From: Rutpela maculata
Lineage: Eukaryota > Arthropoda > Insecta > Coleoptera > Cerambycidae
Assembly (NCBI GenBank): GCA_936432065.2
Contig: OW386286.2
Span: 17,295,179 to 17,359,178, forward strand
DNA length: 64,000 bases
Reading direction: 5' to 3'
The notes beneath the pieces were generated by a model. The model saw only the letters and a list, made by a program, of their open reading frames with translations, made no database searches and was not told the origin of the DNA. Below, one piece after another: positions 10,865-21,669 of the stretch. The first letter of the stretch is position 1. Every line of letters starts with the position of its first letter. A program made the position numbers and the translations under genes.

Positions 10865-11440
10865 CTAGTCACATACTTTCAACGTTCTATCGTACCATGA
10901 ACATGATGGTGGTATACTTTTTCCCCCAAAAGAATTACTACAACCCCCTTTCTGTTCTGATTTTTCCATACTAAGTTTGTGAGGGCTTGACACATCAGGG
11001 TTATTACAGGGAGTATTGATAAATCGAGTATCTTTTGACCAGGAGACGCCGAGACAACCTCTGGGAGTTGGAACCATCTTCTCCTGGAATGACAAAACAT
11101 TCTGGGAATGCTGCGAATTCTGCAAAAAGGCTGAAGAACAGTTTCCTCTCATTTTGGAGGACGAGAAACATGATGGTTGCAGTATTTTACCCCACCCTTG
11201 AACTACGTCCAAATGGAAAAAAACTAAAAACTTCTTTTTTTGATTTCTCCCTACTATGCTTGACAGATCAGGGTTATTACAGGGAATATTGATAAATCGA
11301 GTATCTTTTGACCAGGAGGTGCCAAAACAATTTCCGAGGGTTGAAACCACCCACTCCCTGAATGACAAAACATTCCAGAAATGCTGCGAAAGGGTTAAAG
11401 AATGGTTTCCTCCCGTTTTCAAGGGGGTGAACATATTTTT
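10865..11440. repeat. Two-copy direct repeat, ~274-bp period
   Basis: The block 'cttgacacatcagggttatt' through 'cgagtatcttttgaccagga' occurs at about 10986-11046 and again at about 11260-11320. Each is followed by similar GC-richer sequence containing 'gaatgacaaaacattc' and 'atgctgcgaa'. Open frames on both strands reflect this low-stop repeat and show no family similarity. A further related piece lies in reverse at 11925-12045. Confidence 0.6.
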
Positions 11441-11924
11441 TAATTACCCTGTTTTTATTTTATTCCATATTATATCGCTTGCCGACTTGTAGAGAAGGCT
11501 TGATAAAAATGTTTGTGTTTATTTGGTATATCTCCATGCAGAATCTGTGTATATATCTATCATGCGTTAAACTTATAAGATGCGGCTTGTGCTTCTTCTT
11601 TTCATTTACCAAAGAATAATGACATGAGCTTTTTTATCTTTCTGTTTATTGAATTCTTTAAAATAACTTTCCTGGACACTTGTCTTATGTATTGTACAAC
11701 TATTTTTTATTTCATATTTCAAAAAAGTACATGGAACATTGAGCCCCTGTTGTCTGTTTTTCCCAAGTGTCAAATGTCTCAGCTTGTAGAAAACAGAATT
11801 TTCAAACACTTCTCGTTCTTTGCATATTTTCTTGAAACTTGATAGTTTTCACGTGAGAAATTCTTGAATCAAAAAAGGGATGATTTTCTCAATCACATGG
11901 GTAGTTTAGTGGGAGGGTAGAAGA
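11441..11924. other. Intronic sequence, no feature seen
   Basis: AT-rich, no recognised repeat or coding signal. Confidence 0.4.
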
Positions 11925-12045
11925 GAAAATATGGTCACCATCATGTTCCTTGCCCTCGAAAACAGGGCAAAGCAAAGCGTTCTTCATCCTTTCGCAGTAT
12001 TTTCGGAATGTTTTGTCATTCAGGGAGTGGGTGGTTTTACATTCT
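11925..12045 (-). repeat. Reverse partial copy of the 274-bp repeat
   Basis: Contains 'tttcgcagtattttcggaat' then 'gttttgtcattcagggagtg', the reverse complement of the block at 11345-11400, plus 'atcatgttccttgccctcg' resembling 11155-11175. With the two direct copies this makes a small inverted structure. Confidence 0.55.
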
Positions 12046-12109
12046 TTTTTAAATTGTCTGTTTTAATACTAGCTAATTTATTTTGCTTTTGTTTATAAAA
12101 ATAAACTTT

Positions 12110-12240
12110 TAGTATTACTGATACAATAAATATAAAGATGCCACGATCAGGATTTGAACTTGAAACATCAACCTGAGCTAGTTAAAGTCGAAAGAAAATT
12201 ATTTTCACTTAATATAGACATACTGAGCTATCTGACGACT
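12110..12240 (-). mobile_element. Possible tRNA-derived SINE
   Basis: On the minus strand a TAGCTCAGTA motif (near 12225-12234) resembles an RNA polymerase III A box. GTTCAAATCC (near 12149-12160) resembles a B box. A-to-B spacing is about 65 bases, longer than in a true tRNA, so it is not a tRNA gene. An AT-rich tail follows. No second copy is recognised in the window. Confidence 0.35.
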
Positions 12241-12294
12241 TTAACGTCTTTCTAACCACACTACCTTTTAACAGTTGTTGTTCTGGATTGTTTT

Positions 12295-12487
12295 CAACTA
12301 AAGTCTATTCGCCGAGAAGCAACAGTGTGGGTAAACAAATATATATATGAGAAATACATGATCGGACATGATCAGACGCTCTCCCGATGAAGCCTTGATC
12401 ATAGCCAATAGTAAATCGGGAAGTGATTGTCACGTGTTCAGATTTGTTTACCCGCACTGTCACTTCTCGCCGAATAGACTATAGCTG
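12295..12487. mobile_element. 193-bp MITE with ~45-bp imperfect TIRs
   Basis: Left terminus CAACTAAAGTCTATTCGCCG and right terminus (reverse complement) CAGCTATAGTCTATTCGGCG continue as inverted repeats through 'gagaagtgacagtgcgggta' and 'aacaaat'. A target duplication is not clear. The 'gcgagaagtga...agtgcggg' motif inside the TIRs also occurs inside the two MITEs at 22790 and 24691, hinting at related transposase-binding sequences. Confidence 0.65.
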
Positions 12488-12885
12488 AGAGAAAAAGATA
12501 AGAATTGGAGGTTAACTGGTCCAAATTTCAAGAGAAAACATCAATTAGTTTATTTATACAGTTCGTCTCAAAGTTATAGCAACCTGAGTCGTAAAGCAGA
12601 GAAGCGCTCGATCTAATAAAGACATGACGTTCGTCTACTCGACGAGAACTTCAAATATTAGAATTTTGCTTTTACACCAAAGCTACAGATAATAATTTGG
12701 GACACATAAGTAAATTTTCTCGCTGATTAAATTGGATTGGCAGAAGTCTTATTGAATATTTCTTGTTAGTTAAATCTTATTGGGCATTTACTTGCAAACA
12801 AAAAGTGCACTTTTGAAGTGAATACAATTATTAAAAAATTATGATCTAAATTACCGGCTACTGTGCTAAAAAAAAAACTACGAGT

Positions 12886-13213
12886 AAAATTGGACGCCGG
12901 AACTTTTGACTGCCAATACTGTTAGAGTTATGAAAAAAATGGACATAGACAATTTTAAGGAGAATTAAATTTTCTATAAAAAAGTGTATGCCTATCTTCA
13001 ATACTTTAGGCGTGAGAGTGATTGAAAGTTGAATACAATCTTACAGTTGTCCAGTGCGCGACTTTCAACCATCTTCTCGCCAAAAGCATTTAAGATAGAC
13101 ATGCCACCACTGACTTTTGTATAGAAAATTTAAATCTCTGTAAAATTGTTTACGTGCATTTTTTTCGTAACTCTAAAGGTTTTGGCAGCGTTTCAAGTCA
13201 AACGTGCCGGCGT
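12886..13213. repeat. Palindromic (foldback) sequence, arms ~150 bp
   Basis: 'acgccgg' near 12893 and 'gccggcg' near 13206 start arms that pair imperfectly through 'gagttatgaaaaaaatg', 'attttctataaaaaagt' and 'gcctatctt'. They meet near 13050 where 'gaaagttg' faces 'caactttc'. A further 35-bp pair lies outside: 'cgtctcaaagttatagcaac' near 12568 against 'gttgctatatctttgagatg' near 15320. The LINE at 13425 may therefore sit inside a larger old inverted-repeat element. Confidence 0.55.
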
Positions 13214-13424
13214 CAAATTTTTCGGAGAGGCTCACTCAATAATGTAATGTCAAGGCCGTTTTCTTTTCTAAGCAATTGTACGCAACACACGTGACGAGAA
13301 TGGTCTGATTGTTTTATAAAATAATTATAATGTAGTGTGGCAACATGGTTCTCTACAAATGTTGAAAATTATTCTGATAAGCTTATAAGTGGAAAAAATA
13401 TGTTTTCTCATTTTTATTTTATTT

Positions 13425-14870
13425 TTTATTTATTTAGATCTTTATTTCCCATTACCAGGAAACACATGGTAACATCAAATATGATAAATTAATGTATAAG
13501 ACAAACTGTAACACAGTAACTGACTGACATAGTAAATAAACTAAATAACATTAGATAGCACAGTATGGGAGAATAACAAAACAAAAATAGAAAAAAGACC
13601 AGTAGAACTTACCAAAAAACATGTCATTCTTTTAGGAATTATTGTCAATCAGAACCTGTCGAATATAAGTCAAGGAGTTGGTATTAATATCGCATACCTC
13701 TGAAATAGCATTAAAATTATTGAACATTAGAGATAGTGGTGATCTACATAAAACGTTTGTCCTAGCATTATCGCTATAGAAAGTTGGAAAATATCGAGCC
13801 GCTAGTCTAGGTATAAAAAAATTGACCCTGTTTAGTAGATTAATGCAATCAATATTATTATGCAACAGATTATATAAGAATGATATAGAGATCAAGATTC
13901 TCCTTGATTTTAGAGATATAAGTTGATGCTGGTTAAGTAGTAATGAGTATTCAATTCTCATTTCCGGATAAGTACCACTGATCTTGTAAGATAAATATTT
14001 TAAAAATTGTCTCTGTACTGATTCTATTGCATCAATATGGCATTGATATAATGGATACCATATCAGTGCGCCATATTCTAATCTGGACCTGACATAGGCA
14101 AAAAAACACTAGCTTTAATGACAAAGGATTATGAAAATGTCTGCAGTTTCTTATAACAAATCCTAACATTCTATTAGCCGTTGACACTATATTATTTACA
14201 TGTGTAATGAAATTGAACTTTCGATTGAAGAATATGCAGAGATCTTTGATTTCAAGGGATCTGGTGATGACAATATCGTTAATTTGGTATTGATAATCAA
14301 TATGTTCGATTTTTTTAGTGAATGATGTTATGGAGCATTTAGATATGTTTAAGTGCAAGTTATTACTATTGCACCACTGGGCTATCTTATTGATACAATT
14401 TTATATAACTAGGCAGTCTTGATGCGTGGATATTGTATTAAAAATCTTCAAATCATCTGCATAGAAAAGTTTTGAAATGTTTACTATCTGAGCTAGGTTA
14501 TCTATAAATATGAGAAACAATAGCGGACCTAAGTTTGACCCCTGAGGGACCCCAGATGAGGGGGTAATATAATGTGATTGAAGTCCTTCATATTCAACAA
14601 ATTGCCTTCTATCTAGTAGATAGGATTTTAATAGGGTTAAAAAACTGTTAGAGACGCCAATGTTCTCTAGTCTGGAGATAAGCATGTAATGATCAATTTG
14701 ATCGAATGCCTTTTGGAAGTCCATATATACTACGTCGACTTGCAGCTGTTTGTCCAGTGCCTCTGAGATGTATTGAGAGAAGCATGCTAAATTTGTGGTA
14801 CAAGAACGCTTTTCGATAAAGCCATGTGGTCTAATGAAATTACATTTTTTTACTACATTTTGGATTTAAA
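13425..14870 (-). pseudogene. 5'-truncated Jockey/CR1-like LINE with RT
   Basis: Reading the minus strand from about 14870, the reverse transcriptase palm starts with HGFIEKRSCTTNL. It is followed by VYMDFQKAFDQIDH (14700-14724), SGVPQGSNLGPLLFLIFIDN and the catalytic FYADDLKIF. The thumb and C-terminal segments continue at 14358-14032 and 13961-13632, interrupted by a stop and frame shifts. The endonuclease and the start of RT are missing. The 3' end on the minus strand shows AATAAAGAT and a (TAAA)n-like tail near 13410-13440. The YADD site is intact, but the frame is not, so the copy is dead. Family-level naming (Jockey versus CR1) is uncertain. Confidence 0.85.
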
Positions 14871-15660
14871 AGAACACCATTGTTTTAAAAAAAAAAATTT
14901 ATTTTTTACCTTTTAGTGTTAATTAATTATTTTAAGGCTAAAAAGAATTGATTAATTATTTTAACTTTATACAATTGCAAAAATACATAATTTATTTTCA
15001 ATTTACAAATAACGACTAAACTATAAAATATAGATATATGCTGTCGCAGACTTTCTTTTAGAGAATTTGATTCTCTGCAATTTTGATCCTATAACATTTT
15101 AACGTATCTCCAACGGTTCTCCCAGCGTATGCAGTGAAAGGCCGCGGCGTACCCTTGTTTTTAACGTTTTTAGTTTTCATATTGTATTGTCATCAGAACC
15201 AAAGCTGTGTACAAAATTTCAGCTCAATTGGATAACGAGAAATGGCCAAATTTCAATTACTAAATTCACTTGTTGACAGAATTTGGTAGCTCGACCGGAC
15301 ACTTTTACGACTTAGGTTGCTATATCTTTGAGATGAACTGAGAAGTGACCGAAACGCAGAAACTATCGTATCTCGGCGCCAAATGCAAGTAGATCGATAT
15401 ATTTTTTTAATATTTGTTTATGTGCTTTCATAATTCATTTGCTGTTTTTAGTTTCATAAAAATCCACAAATTTTAATTGAATTTGTTTATAAAATGCAAT
15501 ACAAGAATTATAAACATATTCCAAAAAAAAAAAAGTTTAAATGAATTTTTTTTCTTAATGCCATTGCAAAATACATTTAAAAAAAATGCCTTCCCACTAC
15601 AAGTCGATTCTCTTAAGCAACAACCAATTGAACTATTGAAGTCTTTTTATTTTCAGCTAT
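14871..15660. other. No gene; part of old inverted-repeat DNA
   Basis: AT-rich. Contains the right partner (15300-15345) of the outer inverted repeat described for 12886-13213. A 76-residue open frame at 15477-15707 is low-complexity and runs into the adjacent MITE, so it is not supported as a gene. Confidence 0.4.
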
Positions 15661-15664
15661 TTAA

Positions 15665-15813
15665 GGGCCGTTACTTTCTGTCAACGTTAAAAGTGGTTAA
15701 ACTTTAACCGTCGGCTAAATCATTGAAAGTACAATTGTTTCCATGGTAACTGAATTGGTTTGACCCACCGTTAACGTTTAATCGGGTTTAATCGGGACCG
15801 AAAGTAACGGCCC
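15665..15813. mobile_element. PIF/Harbinger-type MITE
   Basis: A 149-bp element with perfect 14-bp terminal inverted repeats GGGCCGTTACTTTC / GAAAGTAACGGCCC. It is flanked by TAA on both sides (15662-15664 and 15814-15816). A 3-bp TWA duplication and a GGGCC start are the classic PIF/Harbinger pattern. Internally it keeps further short inverted blocks (gttaacg / cgttaac). It is too short to code for a transposase. Confidence 0.85.
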
Positions 15814-15816
15814 TAA

Positions 15817-16860
15817 GAAATATTTTCAATGAAAATTTGGGATGAAGGTTTAGTTAGGTAAAGGGCATAGTTTCGTCCACTTTTGTTAAGATCTATTCAT
15901 TATTGCGTTATATTTCTTAAAATATACAAAAGGGCAGTTTTTAATAGTTTTTATTTTTTTGCAAGTTAACAAATTATTATCATAGTTTATTCAGATTTTT
16001 AGCGCACATTTTGATATTTTTATTTTAGCGATTATTAAGACTGGAGATTATAAGGAAAAAAGATAATTTTAATTTTGCACCAAAAATTGTTGTTGTGGGA
16101 GTCCGTCTAGAAACTTCATGGCTAATAGACGCTTGTGAGTTATGTTCCTTTAAAATCGGAAGAAAAACCGGTAATAAGCTGGCTCAAATAGGTCACAATT
16201 ACATTAGTTGTCAAACGAAAAATTGCGCATACAGTGGTAGCGTCAGAATAACAACAACTAAGTGATAAGTGCTAATATTTAATTAATATGGGTGATTAAA
16301 TCTTCAGTGCAGTGTAAAAAAGTAAAAACAGTTGACAAATATCATACCTGATCCGAAGGAAGGAAAAGAAAGGAAGCCATAAATCAATCAAGATAAGTCC
16401 ACTTTAGCCTTAAACCATTTATGCCTTAGGCACTTGTAGACAGCTTAAAGAATTTCATAAACAGACCCAAAAGGCAATAAATTAGATTATTTCTAATTTA
16501 TTGCCTTAGTTAATAATTAATAAACAATTCTCTTCCAGCAAATAGGACTACCAGGGTCATACCATTAGAGTAACAGCACACCTAGCCAAATTAAATCAAC
16601 TTAAAAATAATAAAAATTTGGATAAAATTGTTGCCCATTGACTTGGCTTCAGGGCCTTTAAAAGTTAAAAAATCTTCATGCATGCTATAAAAACATACTG
16701 ACTATTTACACTTCACGTCTGGTACGGCTCTGGTAAGGCTAAGGAATTTTATTTTATTAAAAGTTTAGGTCAGTAAGAATAAGCGAAAAGTAAGCAAGAA
16801 ATAACAACTCTCCAGAAAACGCAAAAACAATGTACCCACTACAGAAGAAATGAAGATACA
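15817..16860. other. No gene seen; lead-in to LINE remnant
   Basis: AT-rich up to about 16300, then A-rich sequence resembling the non-coding-looking lead of the following LINE-derived segment. No recognisable domains. Confidence 0.4.
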
Positions 16861-17320
16861 TCAACTACTGGTACAAAAAAATCGACGGCGACGGAGCACT
16901 AAGCCATCAGTTAGAAGGAGAAAACATACAAATTATATTTTAAAAAACATAACAACCCCAGCACACACCAACCTTATGAAAAATCTACGGAAACAAGTAG
17001 CGGACTATATACAAAATAACATACATTATTTCACCCCGTTCGTGCTAGCATCCATCAACAAACTGGAACACTGTTAAAATCAACACAGTACCAACAAGGA
17101 AAAGACAGAGAGGTGTTCATCGGAGACCTGAGAAAAGACGGTTTCAGGGGTGGGCAGGAGACGATAGCAGCAACAGCAAACTTGAAGAGGAGGACAATAA
17201 TAATACACCAAGAGGAGGGCGAAATCATAACTTTTCACCCCAACAACCAACAAGAAGACGACAACATGCCAGTTGAGGCTGTGTACAGGAAGCAGGGAAA
17301 CAACAGATGTAGTAGATAAA
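16861..17320 (+). pseudogene. Broken OTU-like cysteine protease domain, probably from a retrotransposon
   Basis: Three frame pieces line up with an OTU (ovarian tumour) protease. In frame with 16869, WYKKIDGDGALSHQLEG resembles the OTU active-site block, but the NCxxR step between DGDG and ALSHQ is absent, so the catalytic cysteine is missing. In the frame of 16850, MKNLRKQVADYIQNNIHYFT and PFVLAS match the next helix. In the frame of 17113, DLRKDGFRGGQETIAATANL then RRTIIIHQEEGEIITFHP match the glycine-rich and beta-strand part, ending near AVYRKQGN. OTU domains occur in some LTR and non-LTR retrotransposons. The LINE-type 3' region 370 bp downstream supports that origin. At least two frame shifts make it non-functional. 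Confidence 0.55.
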
Positions 17321-17689
17321 TTTTGAGTTGTCAGGTGGGTGATGGGCGTTTGAAGGATAATACATACCTCGAGACGTGCGATTGACGATTTTGTGAGTAG
17401 TGATTGGTTTCGTACATAATCCAGAAATAGGTACCTACCTACAGTGTTTTTGGTTCAATGCAATAGAACAAGTCAAAGAGGGAAGGCAATGGAAGGGAAA
17501 AGAATTATAACAGACAAGGGTTGTTGATCCTTGAGTTTTACTGGTTTCTGGTTTAATAGGAGTGTGTTTTGTGGTATTGTATGTTTTTGCGTTATGGGTG
17601 TTATAATATAGTGTTGAAAATCTGATTTCATAATATTTTCTTAGATAAATTATCAAGTAAGGTTTTTCAGGCCAAAATTGTGCTCGTTG

Positions 17690-18475
17690 CTAAGTGAAAA
17701 GTTCTACACTAAAAACGGGGAGACCAAGTTACATGTGGACAACAACAATCGAGAGGATAATGAACAAACTACCAAACATACTGGGAAAGAAAAGCAAAGA
17801 GAAAAAATGAATTCCACAAATAAATCGCAGTGATATATACTCTATCAGAACCAGAAACCGAGGAATCAGAAGACTTGGAAGAAGAAGATTTGTAGAAGCA
17901 GAAATAAGGAGCAAAAAGAGGAGCACAAACACCCCACATCATGACACAATGCGGCCAAGCATTTCACAAATACCTACAGACATATACTCTATCAGAACCA
18001 GAAACGAAAGAATCAGAAGACTCAGAAGAAGAAGAAGAGGAAAATCTGTAGAAGCAGAAACACCAAAAAGAGGAGCATAAACATTAAATATCACAAACAC
18101 AATGTGGCAACGCATTTCAAAAACAACTACACCGCCCACCCCCCACTCCTGTACCATGCGTCATGTGACTCCCGCTGCTGACAACAAGCATGACCCAAAT
18201 CCAACCCGAAACCGAGAAATCAGAAGACTCAGAAAAAGAAGGCGAACCAAAAACACAAAAAAGGGAGCTTAAACGCTCCCTCACGACACAATGCGGTAAC
18301 GCATCTCACAAATACCTACACCTCCCATCCCACAATCCTTTACCATGCGCCATGTGGCACTCGCTGCTGGAAACAAGCATTACCCTAGTCCAACCCAGCG
18401 TGGACGTAGCAGGCCCAGCTGTATAATCCTTGGGAGTGGCAGAAATGCCTACCGCATGCTAGTAAATCAATCGAA
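17690..18475 (+). mobile_element. LINE C-terminus and 3' untranslated region
   Basis: Closely resembles the LINE tail at 40845-41390. Shared blocks include 'ggagaccaagttacatgtgg' with 'aacaacaatcgagag', and 'catgcgtcatgtg' with 'aacaagcatgacccaaa'. Also shared are 'aagggagcttaa', 'gacacaatgcggtaa', and the end 'ggacgtagcaggcccagctg' to 'taaatcaatc'. Within this copy, a segment with 'tatcagaaccagaaac' and 'gaatcagaagactcag' is repeated near 17840, 17985 and, partly, 18200, so the tail has internal imperfect duplications. The variable number of taaatca units at the end resembles a LINE 3' tail. No RT is present here. Confidence 0.7.
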
Positions 18476-18652
18476 AATTGTTGTTTTATATAAAGCAATG
18501 GCCAGATTTAATCCACAACTTCTCATTATACTTATTATCACACCTAAAACAAATTGAACAATAAAATCACCACAGCTTATTCACTTTTTTTTTTATGCTT
18601 AGTTTAACTCCGCTGCATTAGTTTCAATTAATTTAGATTTGTCTGTTTGTAG

Positions 18653-18909
18653 GCAAGAAGGGCTCTTGGAGACTTTGGTGTTCCGATAGCCATCGTTTGC
18701 ATGGTATTTGTCGATTATATGGTTCCCGAAACATATACCGAAAAGCTAAATGTACCTACAGGATTTACGCCATCTGATCCGATAAACCGAGGCTGGTTTA
18801 TACCTCCAGGAGGAACTAAGATGCCTATGCCAGTTTGGGTTATGTTCGCATCAGCAGTTCCAGCGATGCTTGTTTATATTTTGTTATTTATGGAAACACA
18901 CATTTCTGA
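18653..18909 (+). CDS. Ae2: Anion exchanger, central membrane exon
   Basis: Starts in phase 0 after acceptor 'gtctgtttgtag' and continues FLGRS with ARRALGDFGVPIAIVCMVFV, the family motif R-LGDFGVPI. It then encodes an exposed loop (VPTGFTPSDPINRGWFIPPG) and a helix PVWVMFASAVPAMLVYILLF ending METHISE. The Glu in LLFMETHIS aligns with the AE1 glutamate (E681) implicated in proton-sulfate cotransport and anion gating. The alignment is from memory of the family. The exon leaves two codon bases (GA) at donor 'gtaagt'. The preceding intron is 8.8 kb and filled with repeats. Confidence 0.95.
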
Positions 18910-19704
18910 GTAAGTCTGTTATTATTGTTATTATTTTACAGTTTGTCACACAGGAACCATGCCAGTGAATAAATTAGAGCTACTCTCAATAGAATATTTC
19001 GACGTCACTGTGCTATAAATGTGCTTCAATCTCTCCTGTAGGGGGCAGCACTGTTTCAAGCATTTATCAATTGTCATCAAAGATCTTTAACTACTAGATG
19101 GTTTAACCCATAAGGAATTTGTATATGACAAAGCTGCAAAGATCTCAATGAAGAGAGCAATATTAACACGCCTCAAAAAGCGAGACACCAATATTGGACT
19201 TGTCGGACTTTACCATTGCTACTGTCGGGTCAGTTCGAGTTTCTCAACAAGATTTTATGCTCTTAAAGCGCAAACGCAATCAAATCTCAACCTGCACTAA
19301 CAACTGACCGGAGCAACCAGCGGTGTTGCCGGTCTGTCACTCTTTTCTTTACATTTTCCGATCGCTCAACGTTATTGCGTTTGACCACTTCAAAATTCCC
19401 CGCTTTAAGCGGATTTTGTCTCTGATCTCTGACAACATCACGAAGGTTTGCGACAGGACACCAACTAGACGCGAGGCATGCGCATAGACAATACGGGTGT
19501 TTGTAGTTGGGCCCGGAGTGGAAGCAAAGTGGGAGAGATAATGTGCGGTTCTTTGCTTGAAAAAGTGGGATATGTTTTATACAAAATTGAGATAGGGTTG
19601 AGCGATCTAGGAGTTAAAACATCTTTGATTGTCATTCGAAGTTCAGTAATCATCGACGAAAGAGTTAATGTACTTCGCCAGTCTTCCTCTGCCTCTATTT
19701 ATAT
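18910..19704. other. Ae2: AE intron, no feature seen
   Basis: No recognised element up to the LINE 3' end near 19705. The region 19170-19470 is slightly GC-richer but non-coding. Confidence 0.4.
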
Positions 19705-21665
19705 ATATAAATCCTTTATTTAGCCAAAAGACTAATACATCATAAATACACATAAACATCATATGGATATAAAACAATATATATGTCGTAGTCATTTGAT
19801 GAAATCCGTCATTTCGTGAAAAACCTAGGCAGTACATGAACTGCCGGCATATCATGCAAATTCTTGAGGTTGCATCTGACTAGGCATTTCATGAAACGCC
19901 GTGGTCATCTCGGCACTTGACGTTTAAAGTCATTCTACATGATCTGCCGCAAATTAGACTGGCAGATTGTGTTCTATTACTTGAGGCTTTTTGTTTTGTA
20001 TATTACGGAAAGTAAGAGTGAAAAAGACTTGTTCAATGATCATTACAAATAGTATTATGGAGCAAAGCCCAATAAATGACCGTATAGGTTAGATTAAGTT
20101 ATTATATGCGTGATTCGTAATTTCGTTGGCACTCTAAAACCTCAAATGTACCAAATAAATCTGAACCTAACCTCAAAATAATTACATCCCCATCTTTCCC
20201 TCCTTGTAATGATCACTGAACAAGTCTTTCTCACTCTGAATTTCCACAATAAACAAAACAAACAGCACAACATGGCTTCCGAGCAAACAAAGCGACCGAA
20301 ACGGCAACTAACCTAATCTCAAACACACAACACAACACAATCTGCCGGGTATCAATCACTTCATGAACAGTCAACATCTAATTTGCGGCAGATCGTGTAG
20401 AACAACTTTAAACATCATGTGCCGAGACAACCACGGCGTTTCACGAAATGCCCAGGCAGATTCTGCGACGTCAAAAATTTACATGATATGCCGGCAGTTC
20501 ATGTACTGCCTAGGCTTTTCACGAAATGACGGATTTCATCAAATGACTACGACATATATAATACAAATCATCAGACAGACAAATTTTACACATCATCACA
20601 CTATAAAATTTCACAATGAGCATCTAGAATAACAATAGTAGTACAGCAACCGATATCCCATCAAGATTAAGACTCTTAATTCAGTTTTTAATTAGGAGGT
20701 TTGACAAACTATACAAGCAGCTACTCATCCAACAAATACTTTTTAAGTCAACTTTTGAATATATTTAATGTGGGACTGTTACTAATACTTAGTGGCAGAT
20801 TATTATATTCACTTAATCCCTTATAGAATAAGCTATTTTGGGTTGATTTTTTCCTGAATGTTTGCAAGTGAAAGTTTAGATTATTTCTAGTATTATGAAC
20901 TATGAATATCTGTATTATAAACTAACTTATCCTGCAGATATTCGGGAGTTAAGTCATTTTTGATTTTATATATAAACACCAAAGTGAAAAATGTTAAATA
21001 ATTTTTTACAGAAAGACATCCTAGTGTATTTAATAAAAATCTAATAGATGTCAGTCTACAGCAACCTAAAATTATTCTCATACTTCTGTTTTGAAGCTTT
21101 TGAAGTCTACCTTTCTCATTTTTATTTAACGAGGTATAGAATTGAAGAACAGTAATTGAAATGGGGCAATATGCATGTATTATATATTGTAAGTCTGGTC
21201 CAGTGGCTCAAATAACCACTGCATCTGCTTGAGAAATTTATTTTGAAACCTATCGTCTTACATATATATTTAGTGTGATCTTTAAATGATAGTAGGTTGT
21301 CAATAATTATTCCCAGATATTTAATTTTTGTTATTCTCTCAATTTCATCTGTACCAATATGAATTAGGTGTCTATTTATTAAATTTGCTCCCGTTCCAAT
21401 AAGCATCCACTTAGTTTTTTGTGAATTAACCTTCAGTAGATTAATACAGCAGTACCTGTTAACGTTTTCCAGTGTGTTATTTATTATTGTGAAACAATCA
21501 CTACTATTTACACTACTAACATAGATCAGGGTGTCATCAGCAAATAAATGTATTTTGCAATTATCTATAACCTCCACTATGTTATTTATATACACCAAAA
21601 ATAATAGCAGCCCCAATACACTGCCTTGCGGTATTCCAGTATTATTACTTATTTCAGAAGATGTT
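19705..21665 (-). pseudogene. 5'-truncated LINE split by a foldback element
   Basis: On the minus strand from about 21660: SNNTGIPQG, then LLLFLVYINN and LFADDTLIYV (RT catalytic site intact), KYLGIIIDN, and the C-terminal part RIILGCCRLTSIRFLLNTLG. The frame closes with LFYKGLSEYNNLPL and FKSQLKKYLLDE near 20740. A frame shift separates the RT at 21122 from the C-terminal part. Its 3' UTR continues on the far side of the element at 19778-20560, ending in AATAAAGG and a short (TA)n tail near 19705-19730. The LINE therefore arrived before the foldback element. Jockey/CR1-like; non-functional. Confidence 0.8.
19778..20560. mobile_element. Foldback element with ~275-bp inverted arms
   Basis: Starts TATATATGTCGTAGTCATTT and ends in its reverse complement. 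The arms pair imperfectly for roughly 275 bp (to about 20055 and back from about 20205), leaving a loop of about 150 bp. Arms carry repeated short palindromes such as tgccggca and variants of 'tttcatgaaa..gcc', perhaps subterminal transposase sites. Both strands can read the same accidental peptide (FSRNDGFHQMTTTYI), a side effect of the inverted symmetry and not a gene. It sits in a LINE 3' UTR. No clear target duplication; superfamily unknown. Confidence 0.75.
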
Positions 21666-21669
21666 ATTT

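Noticed and set aside
10865..11434. Long minus-strand open frame (189 codons) and overlapping + frames
   Set aside because: They fall in a two-copy repeat with few stops and have no similarity or codon pattern of a gene.
12110..12240. tRNA gene on the minus strand
   Set aside because: Box spacing and arms do not form a cloverleaf. Kept only as a weak SINE candidate.
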